A DNA stretch of 64,000 nucleotides. It comes from Burkholderia latens. Its GTDB lineage: Bacteria > Pseudomonadota > Gammaproteobacteria > Burkholderiales > Burkholderiaceae. Shown here piece by piece: positions 51,784 through 60,368 of this stretch. A model generated the notes under the pieces. It ran no database searches and had not been told where the DNA came from. It saw only the letters and a program-made list of their open reading frames with translations. Location: positions 310,001 through 374,000 of the forward strand of contig NZ_CP013435.1 in assembly GCF_001718795.1 (NCBI RefSeq), written 5' to 3'. Within the stretch, counting starts at the first letter, position 1; every line of letters begins with the position of its first letter. Both the position numbers and the translations under genes were made by a program.

Positions 51784-52466
51784 CGAACCCGTTCCGCCAA
51801 CACTTCCAGCGCACCGTCGCGGCTACGGCCGCACGCGGCACGCCAGCGAGTGTCGGCGGGCTGCGCGACGACTCGGCTTATACGCTGATGCTCGCGCAGC
51901 TCGACGAACACCGCCGCGCGCTGAAGGCTGTCGAGTCGCTCGAGCGCAAGGCCGATCTGAAGCGTCAGTTTCTGCCCGCATACGACGCGTGGGTCGCGGG
52001 TGTGCTTCAAGGCGCGGCCGGCGCGCAGGACGACGTGCTGATGACGATCATGGTCTGGCGCGTCGATGTCGGCGATTACCAGGGCGCGCTCGAGATCGGC
52101 GCGTACGCGCTGCGGCACGCTCTTCCGCTACCCGACCAGTACAAGCGCAGCACGCCGTGCCTGCTCGTCGAGGAATTCGCCGAGGCCGCGCTGCGCGCCC
52201 ATCGCGCTGGCGATGCCATCCAGGTCGAACCACTCGTCGAGATCGAGCAGCTCACGGCAACCGCCGACATGCCCGACGAAGTACGCGCGAAGCTGCACAA
52301 GGCGATCGGCTACGGCCTCTCCGCTCCCGATCCTGCGCGTGCCCTCGACCACCTACGCCGCGCGTTGCAGCTCTTCGCGAACGTGGGTGTGAAGAAAGAC
52401 ATCGAGCGGCTCGAGCGCGAGCTGAAGAATTCCGCCACCGGGGGCCAGTCCGGCCCCGGTGGCTGA
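51780..52466 (+). CDS. M: P2 M-type terminase endonuclease (small) subunit
   Basis: A 228-residue protein with LDEHRRALKAVESLERKADLK, FLPAYDAWVAGVL, and TIMVWRVDVGDYQGALEIGA, the conserved P2 gpM stretch. The C-terminal part is helical. It cooperates with P at cos. The GC-rich tail after FANVGVKKDIERLERELK is short and Gly-rich. Confidence 0.94.
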   Translation: MTNPFRQHFQRTVAATAARGTPASVGGLRDDSAYTLMLAQLDEHRRALKAVESLERKADLKRQFLPAYDAWVAGVLQGAAGAQDDVLMTIMVWRVDVGDYQGALEIGAYALRHALPLPDQYKRSTPCLLVEEFAEAALRAHRAGDAIQVEPLVEIEQLTATADMPDEVRAKLHKAIGYGLSAPDPARALDHLRRALQLFANVGVKKDIERLERELKNSATGGQSGPGG

Positions 52467-52570
52467 CACCGAGCGTACCCCGCGCACCAGGCGGCACGGG
52501 GCCGTAGCCGGCACTGTCCGCGCGAAAGCCCCGTCCACCGCCTCTACCTATCAATCCGACGAACCCGACC

Positions 52571-53053
52571 ATGTCCTTTGTCTCGACCCCGCCGCTGCCG
52601 CGTGCGCCGGCGGATGCGGAACCCGCAAAGCCGATCAAGAACGACCCGTTCTATCCGGATGTGTCGCTCGAGCACGCGCGCGACACGATGCGCCTCGACG
52701 GGTCGATCACCGACGCCCGTCTGCGGCACGAGCTGCTCGCCGCGATCGCCGAGGTAAACGACGAGCTGCGCAGCGCACGCGCGGCGTGGCGCGATTCCGG
52801 CATCACCTGCCTGGCCGACGCGCCAGCCGACCAGCTCGACGGCGAAAGCGTACGGCTGCAGCACTACCGGCGCGCGGTGTATTGCCTGGCGAAGGCGACG
52901 CTCATCGAGCGGTACCGCGACTACGACACGACAGGCGACGGCGCACGCCGCGCAGACGAGCTCGAGCCCCAGGGCGACGAGCTGCGCCGTGATGCCCGCT
53001 GGGCCATCAGCGACATCATCAGCCGCCCTCGCGTGACGGTGGAGCTGATCTGA
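52571..53053 (+). CDS. L: P2 L-type head completion protein
   Basis: A 160-residue protein with NDPFYPDVSLEHARDTMRLD, RLRHELLAAIAEVNDELR and VYCLAKATLIERYRDYDTTG, the gpL pattern. It stabilises filled heads at the portal vertex. It starts 104 bp after M and overlaps X by one base (TGATG). Confidence 0.94.
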   Translation: MSFVSTPPLPRAPADAEPAKPIKNDPFYPDVSLEHARDTMRLDGSITDARLRHELLAAIAEVNDELRSARAAWRDSGITCLADAPADQLDGESVRLQHYRRAVYCLAKATLIERYRDYDTTGDGARRADELEPQGDELRRDARWAISDIISRPRVTVELI

Positions 53054-53265
53054 TGCACGTGCGGGCGCTCCAGGGGGAAACCATCGACGCCCTTTGCTGG
53101 CGCGTGCTCGGCCGCACGCGCGGCGTCGTCGAAGCGGTGCTCGACCTCAACCGGGACCTGGCGCAGTACGGCCCGATCCTGCCTCACGGGCTGCTCGTCG
53201 AGCTGCCCGACGAAGTACCGCAAGCGGCGCAATCCGGCGCCGAGCGGCTCCAGTTATGGGACTGA
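53053..53265 (+). CDS. X: P2 X-type tail protein (LysM-like)
   Basis: A 70-residue protein: GETIDALCWRVLGRTRGVVE and YGPILPHGLLVELPD match gpX, a small essential tail protein with a LysM-like fold. The position directly after L is that of P2. Confidence 0.92.
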   Translation: MHVRALQGETIDALCWRVLGRTRGVVEAVLDLNRDLAQYGPILPHGLLVELPDEVPQAAQSGAERLQLWD

Positions 53266-53267
53266 GA

Positions 53268-53642
53268 ATGGCTGAACCTATTTCCACGTCGTCCGCGACG
53301 GTCGCGGCGCTCGGCGTCGCCACACTGTCGCTGTTTCCCGGCGTCGACGCCAACGTCGTCATGGGCGCGTTCGCCGGCTCGCTGCTGTTCGTGATGACGG
53401 CCGCCGATCCGTCGATCCCAAAGCGCATCGCGTTCTTCGTGATCTCGTTCGTCGCCGGGTGCCTCACGGCCGAGCTGTTCGCCGCCGCGCTCGACGCGGT
53501 GCTGCCGGCCCGCGTCGAGGTGCACGCCGGCATCGGCGCGCTGATCGCATCTGCGCTCGTCGTGAAACTGCTGCTGTGGTTGATCGCCCAGGCCGACGCG
53601 CCCGATCGGCTGCTGAACGTGTTCAAGGGGAGGGAAAAGTGA
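53268..53642 (+). CDS. Phage holin-type membrane protein 1
   Basis: A 124-residue protein with three or four membrane helices: VAALGVATLSLFPGV, NVVMGAFAGSLLFVMTA, IAFFVISFVAGCLTAELFA and HAGIGALIASALVVKLLLWL. The layout is that of the putative holins in Burkholderia P2-like phages, between X and the endolysin. The start at 53268 is used. An in-frame ATG at 53256 is an alternative. Confidence 0.82.
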   Translation: MAEPISTSSATVAALGVATLSLFPGVDANVVMGAFAGSLLFVMTAADPSIPKRIAFFVISFVAGCLTAELFAAALDAVLPARVEVHAGIGALIASALVVKLLLWLIAQADAPDRLLNVFKGREK

Positions 53643-53962
53643 TGCTCACGACCGTCTATGTGCTGCTGTGCGCGGCGCTCGCGCTGCGCCTCGTGACCTT
53701 CCGCCGTGGCACGAGCACGCACCGGCCGCTCGCGGCATGCCTGGCGTACACGATCGCGGTCGCCGCCGGTGCCGCGCCGATCCGCGCCACGTTTGGCATG
53801 CTGCCGCCGGCGAATCTCGCCGACACGGTGCTGGTCGGCGTCCTGTGCCTCGCCGTGTACGGCGTTCGCGGCAACATCGTCGAGCTGTTCCATCGTGGCA
53901 ACCCGCGCGACTCCCTGATCGCGCGCGTGCTGCAATTCAAGGTGTGGGGGCGCCATGTATAA
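53642..53962 (+). CDS. Phage holin-type membrane protein 2 (possible antiholin partner)
   Basis: A 106-residue protein with hydrophobic segments at ~2-16 (TTVYVLLCAALALRL), ~34-52 and ~62-80 (LADTVLVGVLCLAVYGV). It overlaps the first holin gene by one base (TGATG) and the endolysin by 8 bp. Two consecutive small membrane proteins before an endolysin usually are holin and antiholin. Which is which cannot be decided from sequence. Confidence 0.8.
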   Translation: MLTTVYVLLCAALALRLVTFRRGTSTHRPLAACLAYTIAVAAGAAPIRATFGMLPPANLADTVLVGVLCLAVYGVRGNIVELFHRGNPRDSLIARVLQFKVWGRHV

Positions 53963-54755
53963 AACCCTGCGCCTCGGCGACCGCGGCGCCGATGTCAGCT
54001 ACCTGCAGCGCCAGCTCATCGCAGCCGGCGCGCGCCTCGACACCGACGCAATCTACGGCAGCGCAACCCGTAACGCCGTGGTGGCGTTCCAGGCCACGCA
54101 CGGGCTGGTCGCAGACGGCATCGCCGGCCCGAAGACCCGGTCGACGCTCTCGGCCGGCCGGCGCGATCCGCGCCACCTCACCGACGCCGACCTGCAGCGC
54201 GCGGCTGATCGGCTGCAGGTCGATATCGCGGCCGTGCGTGCCGTCAATGAGGTGGAATCGAAAGGCGCCGGGTTCCTGCCTGACGGCCGGCCCGTGATCC
54301 TGTACGAGCGGCACATCATGTATCGCCAGCTCGCGGCGGCCGGCCTGGACGCGGATGCGCTCGCGGCGAAGTATCCGGCCCTGGTCAACCCGAAGCGCGG
54401 CGGCTACGCCGGCGACGCGGCGGAATACGCGCGCCTGGCGAGCGCATCGCAAATTTCGGCCGCCTGCGCCCTCGAAGCGACGAGCTGGGGCGCGTTTCAA
54501 ATCATGGGCTTCCACTGGAAGGCGCTCGGCTATCCGGACGTGTTCGCGTTCGTCGACGCGATGAAGGTCAGCGAGGCCGAGCAGCTCGAGGCATTCGTCC
54601 GCTTCGTCCTGGCCGACAAGGTAATGCTCGCCGCGCTGCGCGGTAAGAAGTGGGCAAAGTTCGCCGAGCTGTACAACGGCAAGGCTTACGCAGAGCACCT
54701 GTACGACGTGAAGCTCGAACGGGCCTTCGATCGCTACAGCCGGGCGGCCGCGTGA
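53955..54755 (+). CDS. Endolysin: peptidoglycan-binding plus N-acetylmuramidase (DUF3380)
   Basis: A 266-residue lysin. Residues ~5-65 are a PG_binding_1 domain (LRLGDRGADVSYLQRQLIAA, FQATHGLVADGIAGPKTRS). Residues ~85-260 are the N-acetylmuramidase domain with VNEVESKGAGFL (catalytic Glu), VILYERHIMYRQL and ATSWGAFQIMGFHWKALGY. No signal peptide, so it needs the holin to reach the wall. Coupled to Rz by a GTGA overlap. Confidence 0.94.
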   Translation: MYKTLRLGDRGADVSYLQRQLIAAGARLDTDAIYGSATRNAVVAFQATHGLVADGIAGPKTRSTLSAGRRDPRHLTDADLQRAADRLQVDIAAVRAVNEVESKGAGFLPDGRPVILYERHIMYRQLAAAGLDADALAAKYPALVNPKRGGYAGDAAEYARLASASQISAACALEATSWGAFQIMGFHWKALGYPDVFAFVDAMKVSEAEQLEAFVRFVLADKVMLAALRGKKWAKFAELYNGKAYAEHLYDVKLERAFDRYSRAAA

Positions 54756-55243
54756 CGACCGGCGCCCGTATCTTCGTCGCCGGCGCGATCGCGCTCGCCG
54801 TAGCTGCCGTCGTCATCGCGATCCAGCATGCGCGCCTGGTCGACGCCGGCCAGCGCGTCGACGATCTCGCGCGCGACGTGCGCGATCGGACGGCCGAGCG
54901 CGACGCGGCACGCCGCGACGTGAAGGTCGTCACGCAGTACGTCGACCGTGTCCAGGTCGTCCGCGAGAAGGGCGACACCATCATCAAGGAGGTTCCCGTC
55001 TATGTGGATCGCGAAGCGGATCGCGCCTGCGTTGTTCCTGTTGGGTTTGTGCGCGTGCACGACGGCGCCGCCGTCAACGTGCCGGTGGGCGATCCCGGAA
55101 GCGCTGATGCGGCCCCCTCGGGCATTGCACTCTCTGCCGTCGCCGAAACCGTCGCCGGCAACTACACCACCTGTCACGAAAACGCCGAGCAACTGATCGC
55201 GCTGCAGACCCGAGTACGCGACACGGAGGAATCGGCGCCATGA
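54752..55243 (+). CDS. Rz-like i-spanin
   Basis: A 163-residue protein from a GTG start overlapping the endolysin stop. An N-terminal membrane helix (FVAGAIALAVAAVVIAI) is followed by a long coiled coil (VDDLARDVRDRTAERDAARR). This is the inner-membrane half of the spanin that fuses the two membranes at lysis. It encloses the Rz1-type gene in another frame. Confidence 0.85.
   Translation: MTTGARIFVAGAIALAVAAVVIAIQHARLVDAGQRVDDLARDVRDRTAERDAARRDVKVVTQYVDRVQVVREKGDTIIKEVPVYVDREADRACVVPVGFVRVHDGAAVNVPVGDPGSADAAPSGIALSAVAETVAGNYTTCHENAEQLIALQTRVRDTEESAP
55002..55196 (+). CDS. Rz1-like o-spanin lipoprotein, nested in the Rz gene
   Basis: A 64-residue protein starting MWIAKRIAPALFLLGLCACT. A strong AAGGAGG lies 9 nt upstream. 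The lipobox LGLC with Cys17 would be lipidated, and the mature part is Pro-rich (TTAPPSTC, PPRALHSLPSPKPSP), as in Rz1. It is wholly contained in the Rz gene in the +1 frame, the classic nested spanin arrangement. Confidence 0.85.
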   Translation: MWIAKRIAPALFLLGLCACTTAPPSTCRWAIPEALMRPPRALHSLPSPKPSPATTPPVTKTPSN

Positions 55244-55650
55244 AGAAGCCCGATAGCCTGCGCGCGGCGCTCACTGCCGCCCTGCCCGAGTTCGCGCGCG
55301 CTCCCGACCGGCTGCACGTCTTCATCGAACACGGATCGATCGCCGTCACCGCTGCGAAGTCGCTGTCGTTCGAATACGCCTACACGCTCGACATCGTCGT
55401 GACGGACTACGCCGGCGATGCGGATCACCTGATGGTGCCGATCATCGCCTGGCTGAAGATCCACCAGCCCGAGCTGCTGCTCAACCGCGACCTCTGCCGC
55501 GACGGGTTCAAGTTCCAGGCCGAGCTGCTCGACAACGGCAAATCGGACGTCGAGATCCTGCTGAAGCTAACCGAGCGTGTCGGCGTGGTGGAGCGGCCAG
55601 ACGGCTACGAGATTCGCCACTTCGGCGAGCCGCCGATCGCGGGGACCTGA
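55240..55650 (+). CDS. R: P2 R-type tail completion protein
   Basis: A 136-residue protein with LRAALTAALPEFARAPDRLH, YAYTLDIVVTDYAGDADHL and WLKIHQPELLLN, matching gpR. It is needed to finish the tail-head joint. ATGA overlap with Rz and one-base overlap with S. Confidence 0.93.
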   Translation: MKKPDSLRAALTAALPEFARAPDRLHVFIEHGSIAVTAAKSLSFEYAYTLDIVVTDYAGDADHLMVPIIAWLKIHQPELLLNRDLCRDGFKFQAELLDNGKSDVEILLKLTERVGVVERPDGYEIRHFGEPPIAGT

Positions 55651-56099
55651 TGGCCGATCGACTGTCCCGCGCCGAAGACTGGGCGTCCGGCCTGCTCGGC
55701 CAGCTCACGGCCGCGCAGCGCGTGGTGCTGGCGAAAGGGCTGGCCGCCGAGCTGCGCCGACGCCATTCACGGCGCATCGCCGAAGCCCGCAACCCGGACG
55801 GCAGCCGGTACGCGCCGCGCAAGCCGCAGGCTCGGCGCAAGAAGGGCCGCATCCGGCGCGCGATGTTCGCGAAGCTGCGCACCGCGCGCTTCCTCAAAAC
55901 CGCCGCGACCGCAGACGCGTCGGTGCTGCATTTCACGCGCCAGGTCGAACGCATCGCGCGCGTGCACCATGAAGGTCTGCGCGATCGCGTCGAGCGCAAC
56001 GGCCCGGTCGTCCAGTATCCGGTGCGCGAGCTGCTTGGCCTGGCCGATGCCGACATCGATCGTATTGCCGACCACGTACTCGATTTCCTGTCGCGGTAG
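55650..56099 (+). CDS. S: P2 S-type tail completion protein
   Basis: A 149-residue basic protein, with QRVVLAKGLAAELRRRHSRR, NPDGSRYAPRKPQARRKKGR and YPVRELLGLADADIDRIADH, the phage virion morphogenesis (gpS) pattern. The next structural gene (V) is displaced by a 1.7-kb insertion carrying the ATPase gene. Confidence 0.93.
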   Translation: MADRLSRAEDWASGLLGQLTAAQRVVLAKGLAAELRRRHSRRIAEARNPDGSRYAPRKPQARRKKGRIRRAMFAKLRTARFLKTAATADASVLHFTRQVERIARVHHEGLRDRVERNGPVVQYPVRELLGLADADIDRIADHVLDFLSR

Positions 56100-56214
56100 T
56101 GCGACGTGCTTTCGGCACTCACTATCGGCCACAAACTGCCCTTCAACGCCGCAGACTAGAATACGGACGGTTTCCGATGGAACACACGGGCGCCAGATAG
56201 TAGAAACGCAGCCG

Positions 56215-56220
56215 TATAAT
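56215..56220 (+). promoter_or_regulatory. -10 box (TATAAT) of the ATPase moron
   Basis: A perfect TATAAT lies 30 bp before the ATG in an AT-rich stretch that starts right after gene S. There is no clear -35 at 17 bp (GCCAGA). A free-standing promoter is typical of moron genes expressed in the lysogen. Confidence 0.45.
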
Positions 56221-56249
56221 CAACTCACTACAACGCCTCGGGGATAGGT

Positions 56250-57626
56250 ATGGCTATATTTGGCTACGACGATTCAACTGCATTCGGCCTGAAGCTGAAC
56301 AGCGTGGTTTCCCCTGCTCAGCCAATACAATCTATAGAGCATCTGTTCGGGCGTTCGAACGAACTGGAGCGCATCCGGCAGGCACTTTTTGCCCCTGGTC
56401 GACACTCGTTCATTTACGGTGATCGAGGCGTTGGAAAGTCCTCTCTAGCAGCCACCGCCGCGAACCTGTATCAAAGCGCCGACGCTGCGTTTATCGACGT
56501 CTCAGGGGGACCGGACGCGACGCTACGGAGCATCGTCAGCAATATTGCTATCCAAGCTACGAAAACTAGCCGGCTTACAAAGAAAAAGACGACGACATCA
56601 CTTGGAGCGGAGTGGCGATTCTTCAAAGTTGGCAAGACGGTCGAGACAAGCTCCGTCGACTTGCGATCTGAAATAGTGACGTTGGCAGATGCAGTTGAGT
56701 TGCTGCGGGAGGTAGCTGCCATCCACTCTGATCTTCCAGTGGTAGTACTCGATGAATTCGATCGTATCCAGTCGCCGGAAGAGCGAGCTTTGTTCGGCGA
56801 TCTTCTGAAGCAACTTGGCGATAAGAAGGTTGCACTTAAGTTTATTTTCACCGGTGTTGGCGATTCGATTGAGGAGTTGCTCGGCGCACATCCGTCAGCC
56901 ATTCGGCAACTGGACACGCTAGAACTTCCGAAACTGAGCTGGGACGCGAGATGGGACATTCCGCGAAAGGTTGCTGAAACATTCGGCCTAACGCTCGACC
57001 GTGAAATCTATATTCGAATCGCCGCCGTAAGCGATGGCTACCCATACTACGCTCATCTGATAACCGAGAAGATGATGTGGGACGTATTCAACGACTCACA
57101 GGTAATACATGCGATCGAGCAGCGACACTATCTCGGCGGGTTACATAGTGCGATTGCCGGCATTTCTGCAGAGCTGCAGCGTCCATACATGATGGCGCTC
57201 AACCAAAGAAGCGGGGATTATGAAGAAATCCTTTGGTCAACGGCTGATTCTGAATACCTTGATCGATATCTTGCCCAGATGTTCTCCTCGTACGAGCACA
57301 TAATGCGGCAACGACCACAGGAAGAAGCCATTGACTACAAAAAATACGCGGCTCGTATTCGCAAGTTGAAAAGCCCGTCGTGCGGGGAAATTCTTGTTTC
57401 GCATCCGACGAAGCCCGGCCTGTACACCTACCGGGAAAAGATGCTCAGAGGTTATGTCCGTATGCAGGCCGAAGCGCATGGGATCGAACTGGCTGGCGAA
57501 AAGATCCCCCAATCGGAGAAGCCAACGATGCACGTTAGATCGAGCGCCGGACGCGGCTACTACGGCCCCTCCGTCCCTGCCGGCATTCACCTTGGAAGGC
57601 AACGACGTAAAGAGTCTGGCGACTAG
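56250..57626 (+). CDS. AAA/ORC-CDC6-like ATPase, moron gene inserted between S and V
   Basis: A 458-residue ATPase. The N-terminus has LFGRSNELERIRQALF, then Walker A GDRGVGKSS at 57-65, Walker B VVVLDEFDR at 163-171 and sensor-1-like FIFTGVGDS at ~198-206. A helical lid follows, and the C-terminal ~180 residues have no recognised catalytic motif. GC content is visibly lower than in the flanking tail genes. It is not a P2 structural gene and interrupts the otherwise contiguous S-V order. Accessory ATPases in P2-like prophages often act against other phages. That role is inferred, as no effector domain is visible. Confidence 0.75.
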   Translation: MAIFGYDDSTAFGLKLNSVVSPAQPIQSIEHLFGRSNELERIRQALFAPGRHSFIYGDRGVGKSSLAATAANLYQSADAAFIDVSGGPDATLRSIVSNIAIQATKTSRLTKKKTTTSLGAEWRFFKVGKTVETSSVDLRSEIVTLADAVELLREVAAIHSDLPVVVLDEFDRIQSPEERALFGDLLKQLGDKKVALKFIFTGVGDSIEELLGAHPSAIRQLDTLELPKLSWDARWDIPRKVAETFGLTLDREIYIRIAAVSDGYPYYAHLITEKMMWDVFNDSQVIHAIEQRHYLGGLHSAIAGISAELQRPYMMALNQRSGDYEEILWSTADSEYLDRYLAQMFSSYEHIMRQRPQEEAIDYKKYAARIRKLKSPSCGEILVSHPTKPGLYTYREKMLRGYVRMQAEAHGIELAGEKIPQSEKPTMHVRSSAGRGYYGPSVPAGIHLGRQRRKESGD

Positions 57627-57847
57627 CTTTATTTCGGTTAAGACATCGACAGTCAATTAGCTGCGTGCTTGATGCTCAAATGCCCGCCGCCTTTCGTTCG
57701 GACTTTCAACGATAGGCGGCGGCATCCAAGACCCGCCACTCAATCTCCCGCACGATAACGCGATCCACGACCGGGATTGCGTTGTTACTCGCCTCTGCAC
57801 AACCCATTTCGAGTGACCCTCTCCCGCGCGCGCGGCATCCTTGCCGC

Positions 57848-58555
57848 ATGGATGATTTTGCTGACCTGAACCGCCGCATCGAGAGCCTGCTTCGCGAAGC
57901 CGCCGTGATCGAAGTCGACCACGACGCGCGCCGCGTACGTGTGGAATCCGGCGGCCTGCAAACCGACTGGATTCGCTGGCTCGCGCAACGCACCGGGGAC
58001 AGCATCGTTTGGGACCCACCGTCGATCGGCGAGCCGGGTCTGCTCCTCTGCCCGTCCGGCGAACCGACCACGGGCCTCTTTCTCCCCGGCGTGTATTGCG
58101 ACGATCACGACGCGCCCAGCTCGAGCCCGACGCAACACGTGCGCGTGTACCGCGACGGCGCACGTGTCGACTACGACTTCGGCGCGCACGCGCTCACCGC
58201 CAGGCTTCCGGCCGGCGCCACCGTGCACGTCGTCGCGCCCGGCAGCGTCACGGTCGAAACGAATACCGCGACCGTCAAGGCACAATCCGTCACGCTCGAC
58301 GCCGACGACACGACCGTTACGGGCTCGCTGCTCGTGAAGGGACCGCTCACGTTCGAATCGGGCGCGACCGGCAAGGGCGGGGGCGGCGCCGGCGGTGGCG
58401 GCCCTGTGATCGAGATTCAGGGCAGCGCGCACTTCACGGGCACCGTGACTGCTGACGTCGACGTGAAGTCGCGGGACGTCAGCCTGGTAGAGCATCCGCA
58501 CCAGGCCCAGGGCGAATTCGCCAAGACTTCGACACCGATCCCAGGTGGCGCATGA
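57848..58555 (+). CDS. V: P2 V-type baseplate spike protein
   Basis: A 235-residue protein with an N-terminal OB-fold region (VIEVDHDARRVRVESGGLQT, GLLLCPSGEPTTGLFLPGVY), a repetitive beta-helix (VHVVAPGSVTVETNTATVKA) and a C-terminal EHPHQAQG whose His-x-His could hold the iron seen in P2 gpV. A Gly-rich loop GKGGGGAGGGG precedes the tip. It pierces the outer membrane. Start at 57848. A longer upstream frame lacks similarity. Confidence 0.94.
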   Translation: MDDFADLNRRIESLLREAAVIEVDHDARRVRVESGGLQTDWIRWLAQRTGDSIVWDPPSIGEPGLLLCPSGEPTTGLFLPGVYCDDHDAPSSSPTQHVRVYRDGARVDYDFGAHALTARLPAGATVHVVAPGSVTVETNTATVKAQSVTLDADDTTVTGSLLVKGPLTFESGATGKGGGGAGGGGPVIEIQGSAHFTGTVTADVDVKSRDVSLVEHPHQAQGEFAKTSTPIPGGA

Positions 58556-58917
58556 TCGGTATGGACGCACGCATCGGCCGCGCGATCGCCGGCCAGGCCC
58601 ACATCGAGCAATCCGTCGCTGACATTCTGTTCACGCCGCTCGGCACGCGCGTGGAACGCCGTGAATACGGCTCGCTGCTGCCCGAGCTGATCGACGGCCC
58701 GGTCAATCCCCTGATGCGTATGCGCGTCATGGCGGCGTCCGTGATGGCGCTGGCCCGATGGGAGCCGCGCATCCAGGTCAACCAGATGGATTTCGGCAGC
58801 ACCGGCATCGACGGCGGCGCCGTGCTCGAGCTGCAAGGCGAGCGCACGGACGGCCCGCGCGCGGGCACCGCGTTCTCCATGCGCCTGCCGGCGACGAACG
58901 GGCGAGGTGCTGCATGA
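58552..58917 (+). CDS. W: P2 W-type baseplate wedge protein (gp25-like)
   Basis: A 121-residue gp25/gpW family protein with IEQSVADILFTPLGTRVERR, EYGSLLPELIDGP and ALARWEPRIQVNQM. It forms the baseplate wedge and nucleates sheath assembly. ATGA overlaps on both sides. Confidence 0.95.
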   Translation: MIGMDARIGRAIAGQAHIEQSVADILFTPLGTRVERREYGSLLPELIDGPVNPLMRMRVMAASVMALARWEPRIQVNQMDFGSTGIDGGAVLELQGERTDGPRAGTAFSMRLPATNGRGAA

Positions 58918-59819
58918 GAACGACGCCGATAGACCTGTCGCAACTCCCGGCACCGGACATCGTCGACGAACTCGACTACGAAACGATCCTGGCCGAGAAG
59001 AAAGCCCGATTGGTCTCCCTGTACCCGAAGGAACAGCAGGACGAGATCGCGGCCACGCTCGAGCTCGAATCGGAGCCGATGGTGAAGCTGCTGCAGGAAG
59101 GCGCGTACGAAAAAATGCTGCTGCTCGCGCTCATGAACGAGAAGGCACGCGGCATCCTGCTCGCGTACGCGAAGCGCACCACGCTCGAGCACATCGGCGC
59201 CCTGTTCGACGTCGACCGTCTGCTGATCTCGCCGGGTGATCCCGATCAGGGAATCGATCCTGTCTACGAGGACGACGACAGCCTGCGCGAGCGCATCCAG
59301 CTCGCGCCGCGCGGCTTCTCGGTCGCAGGCCCTGACGACGCATACGTGTTCCATGCGCGCGCCGCTGACGGACGCGTAAAAGCGGCGACCGCCTACAGCC
59401 CGTCGCCGTGCGTGATGATCGTCACGATCCTGTCGCGTGAAGGCGACGGCACGGCGAGCCAGGAGCTGATCAACATCGTCGACAAGGCGCTCGAGAAGAA
59501 GCGGCCGCAGGCAGACGAGGTCATCGTGCAAAGCGCGAAGATCGTCCCGTACGCGATCCGCGCAACGCTGCGATTCTTCAACGGCCCGGATCGAGCGGTT
59601 GCACTTGCCGAAGCGCGGAAGAAGACGCAGCAATTCACTGACTCAATGCATCGGCCGGGTTCCGAGGTCACGTTGGACGGTCTGTACGCGTCGATGCGCG
59701 TCGCCGGCGTCCAAAAGGTGCTGCTCGACACGCCGGCCGAAGGCGTGCCGATCGCGATCGACCAGGCGCCGTACTGCACGGGGATAGAGCTGACGGACGG
59801 TGGGGTGGCCGATGAATAA
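58914..59819 (+). CDS. J: P2 J-type baseplate protein
   Basis: A 301-residue gpJ-like protein: LDYETILAEKKARLVSLYPK, MLLLALMNEKARGILLAYAK, DDSLRERIQLAPRGFSVAGP and YAFHARAADGRVK-type sequence (DDAYVFHARAADGRVKAA). It sits at the baseplate edge. The start is the ATG overlapping W (ATGA). Confidence 0.95.
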   Translation: MRTTPIDLSQLPAPDIVDELDYETILAEKKARLVSLYPKEQQDEIAATLELESEPMVKLLQEGAYEKMLLLALMNEKARGILLAYAKRTTLEHIGALFDVDRLLISPGDPDQGIDPVYEDDDSLRERIQLAPRGFSVAGPDDAYVFHARAADGRVKAATAYSPSPCVMIVTILSREGDGTASQELINIVDKALEKKRPQADEVIVQSAKIVPYAIRATLRFFNGPDRAVALAEARKKTQQFTDSMHRPGSEVTLDGLYASMRVAGVQKVLLDTPAEGVPIAIDQAPYCTGIELTDGGVADE

Positions 59820-60363
59820 GCCGGCCGTCTCCCTGCTGCCGCCGAACGCGACCGTGCTCGAGCGGCGCCTGGCCGAAGCCAACGCGGACGTGCTCGACAT
59901 CCCGGTCGAAATCGACACGCTGATGGACCCCGATCGAATCCCGCTGCGCTTCCTGCCCTGGCTCGCCTGGCACATGGGCGTCGATACCTGGCGCGATGAA
60001 TGGCCCGAACAGGTGAAGCGCGCGCGTGTGAAATCCGCGATCCGGATCGCTCGCAAAAAGGGCACGGCCGAGGCCGTGCGCGACGTGTGCGCGTCGTTCG
60101 GTGCGAACGTCGTGATGCGTGAGTGGTTCGAGAAAACGCCGCGCGGCGTGCCGGGCACGTTCGAGATCGTGATGACGGTCGGTACGCGTGACGGCGTGCC
60201 GGCCACCGCGCAGTACGTCAACGACATCCGCGCCGAGGTCGATCGCGCGAAGCGAGGCACCGCCCACTACACCTTCACGCAAGGCTTCGGCATGCATGGC
60301 CCGATCGGCGTCGCATGTGGCGTGCGCGCAGCCGTCTATCGCCGCCTCTCTCTCACGGACTAA
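59812..60363 (+). CDS. I: P2 I-type tail protein
   Basis: A 183-residue protein with LPPNATVLERRLAEANADVL, FLPWLAWHMGVDTWRDEWPE and KKGTAEAVRDVCASFGANVV, as in gpI. It is a baseplate component. It overlaps J by 8 bp (ATGAATAA). Confidence 0.94.
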   Translation: MNKPAVSLLPPNATVLERRLAEANADVLDIPVEIDTLMDPDRIPLRFLPWLAWHMGVDTWRDEWPEQVKRARVKSAIRIARKKGTAEAVRDVCASFGANVVMREWFEKTPRGVPGTFEIVMTVGTRDGVPATAQYVNDIRAEVDRAKRGTAHYTFTQGFGMHGPIGVACGVRAAVYRRLSLTD

Positions 60364-60368
60364 CGAAC

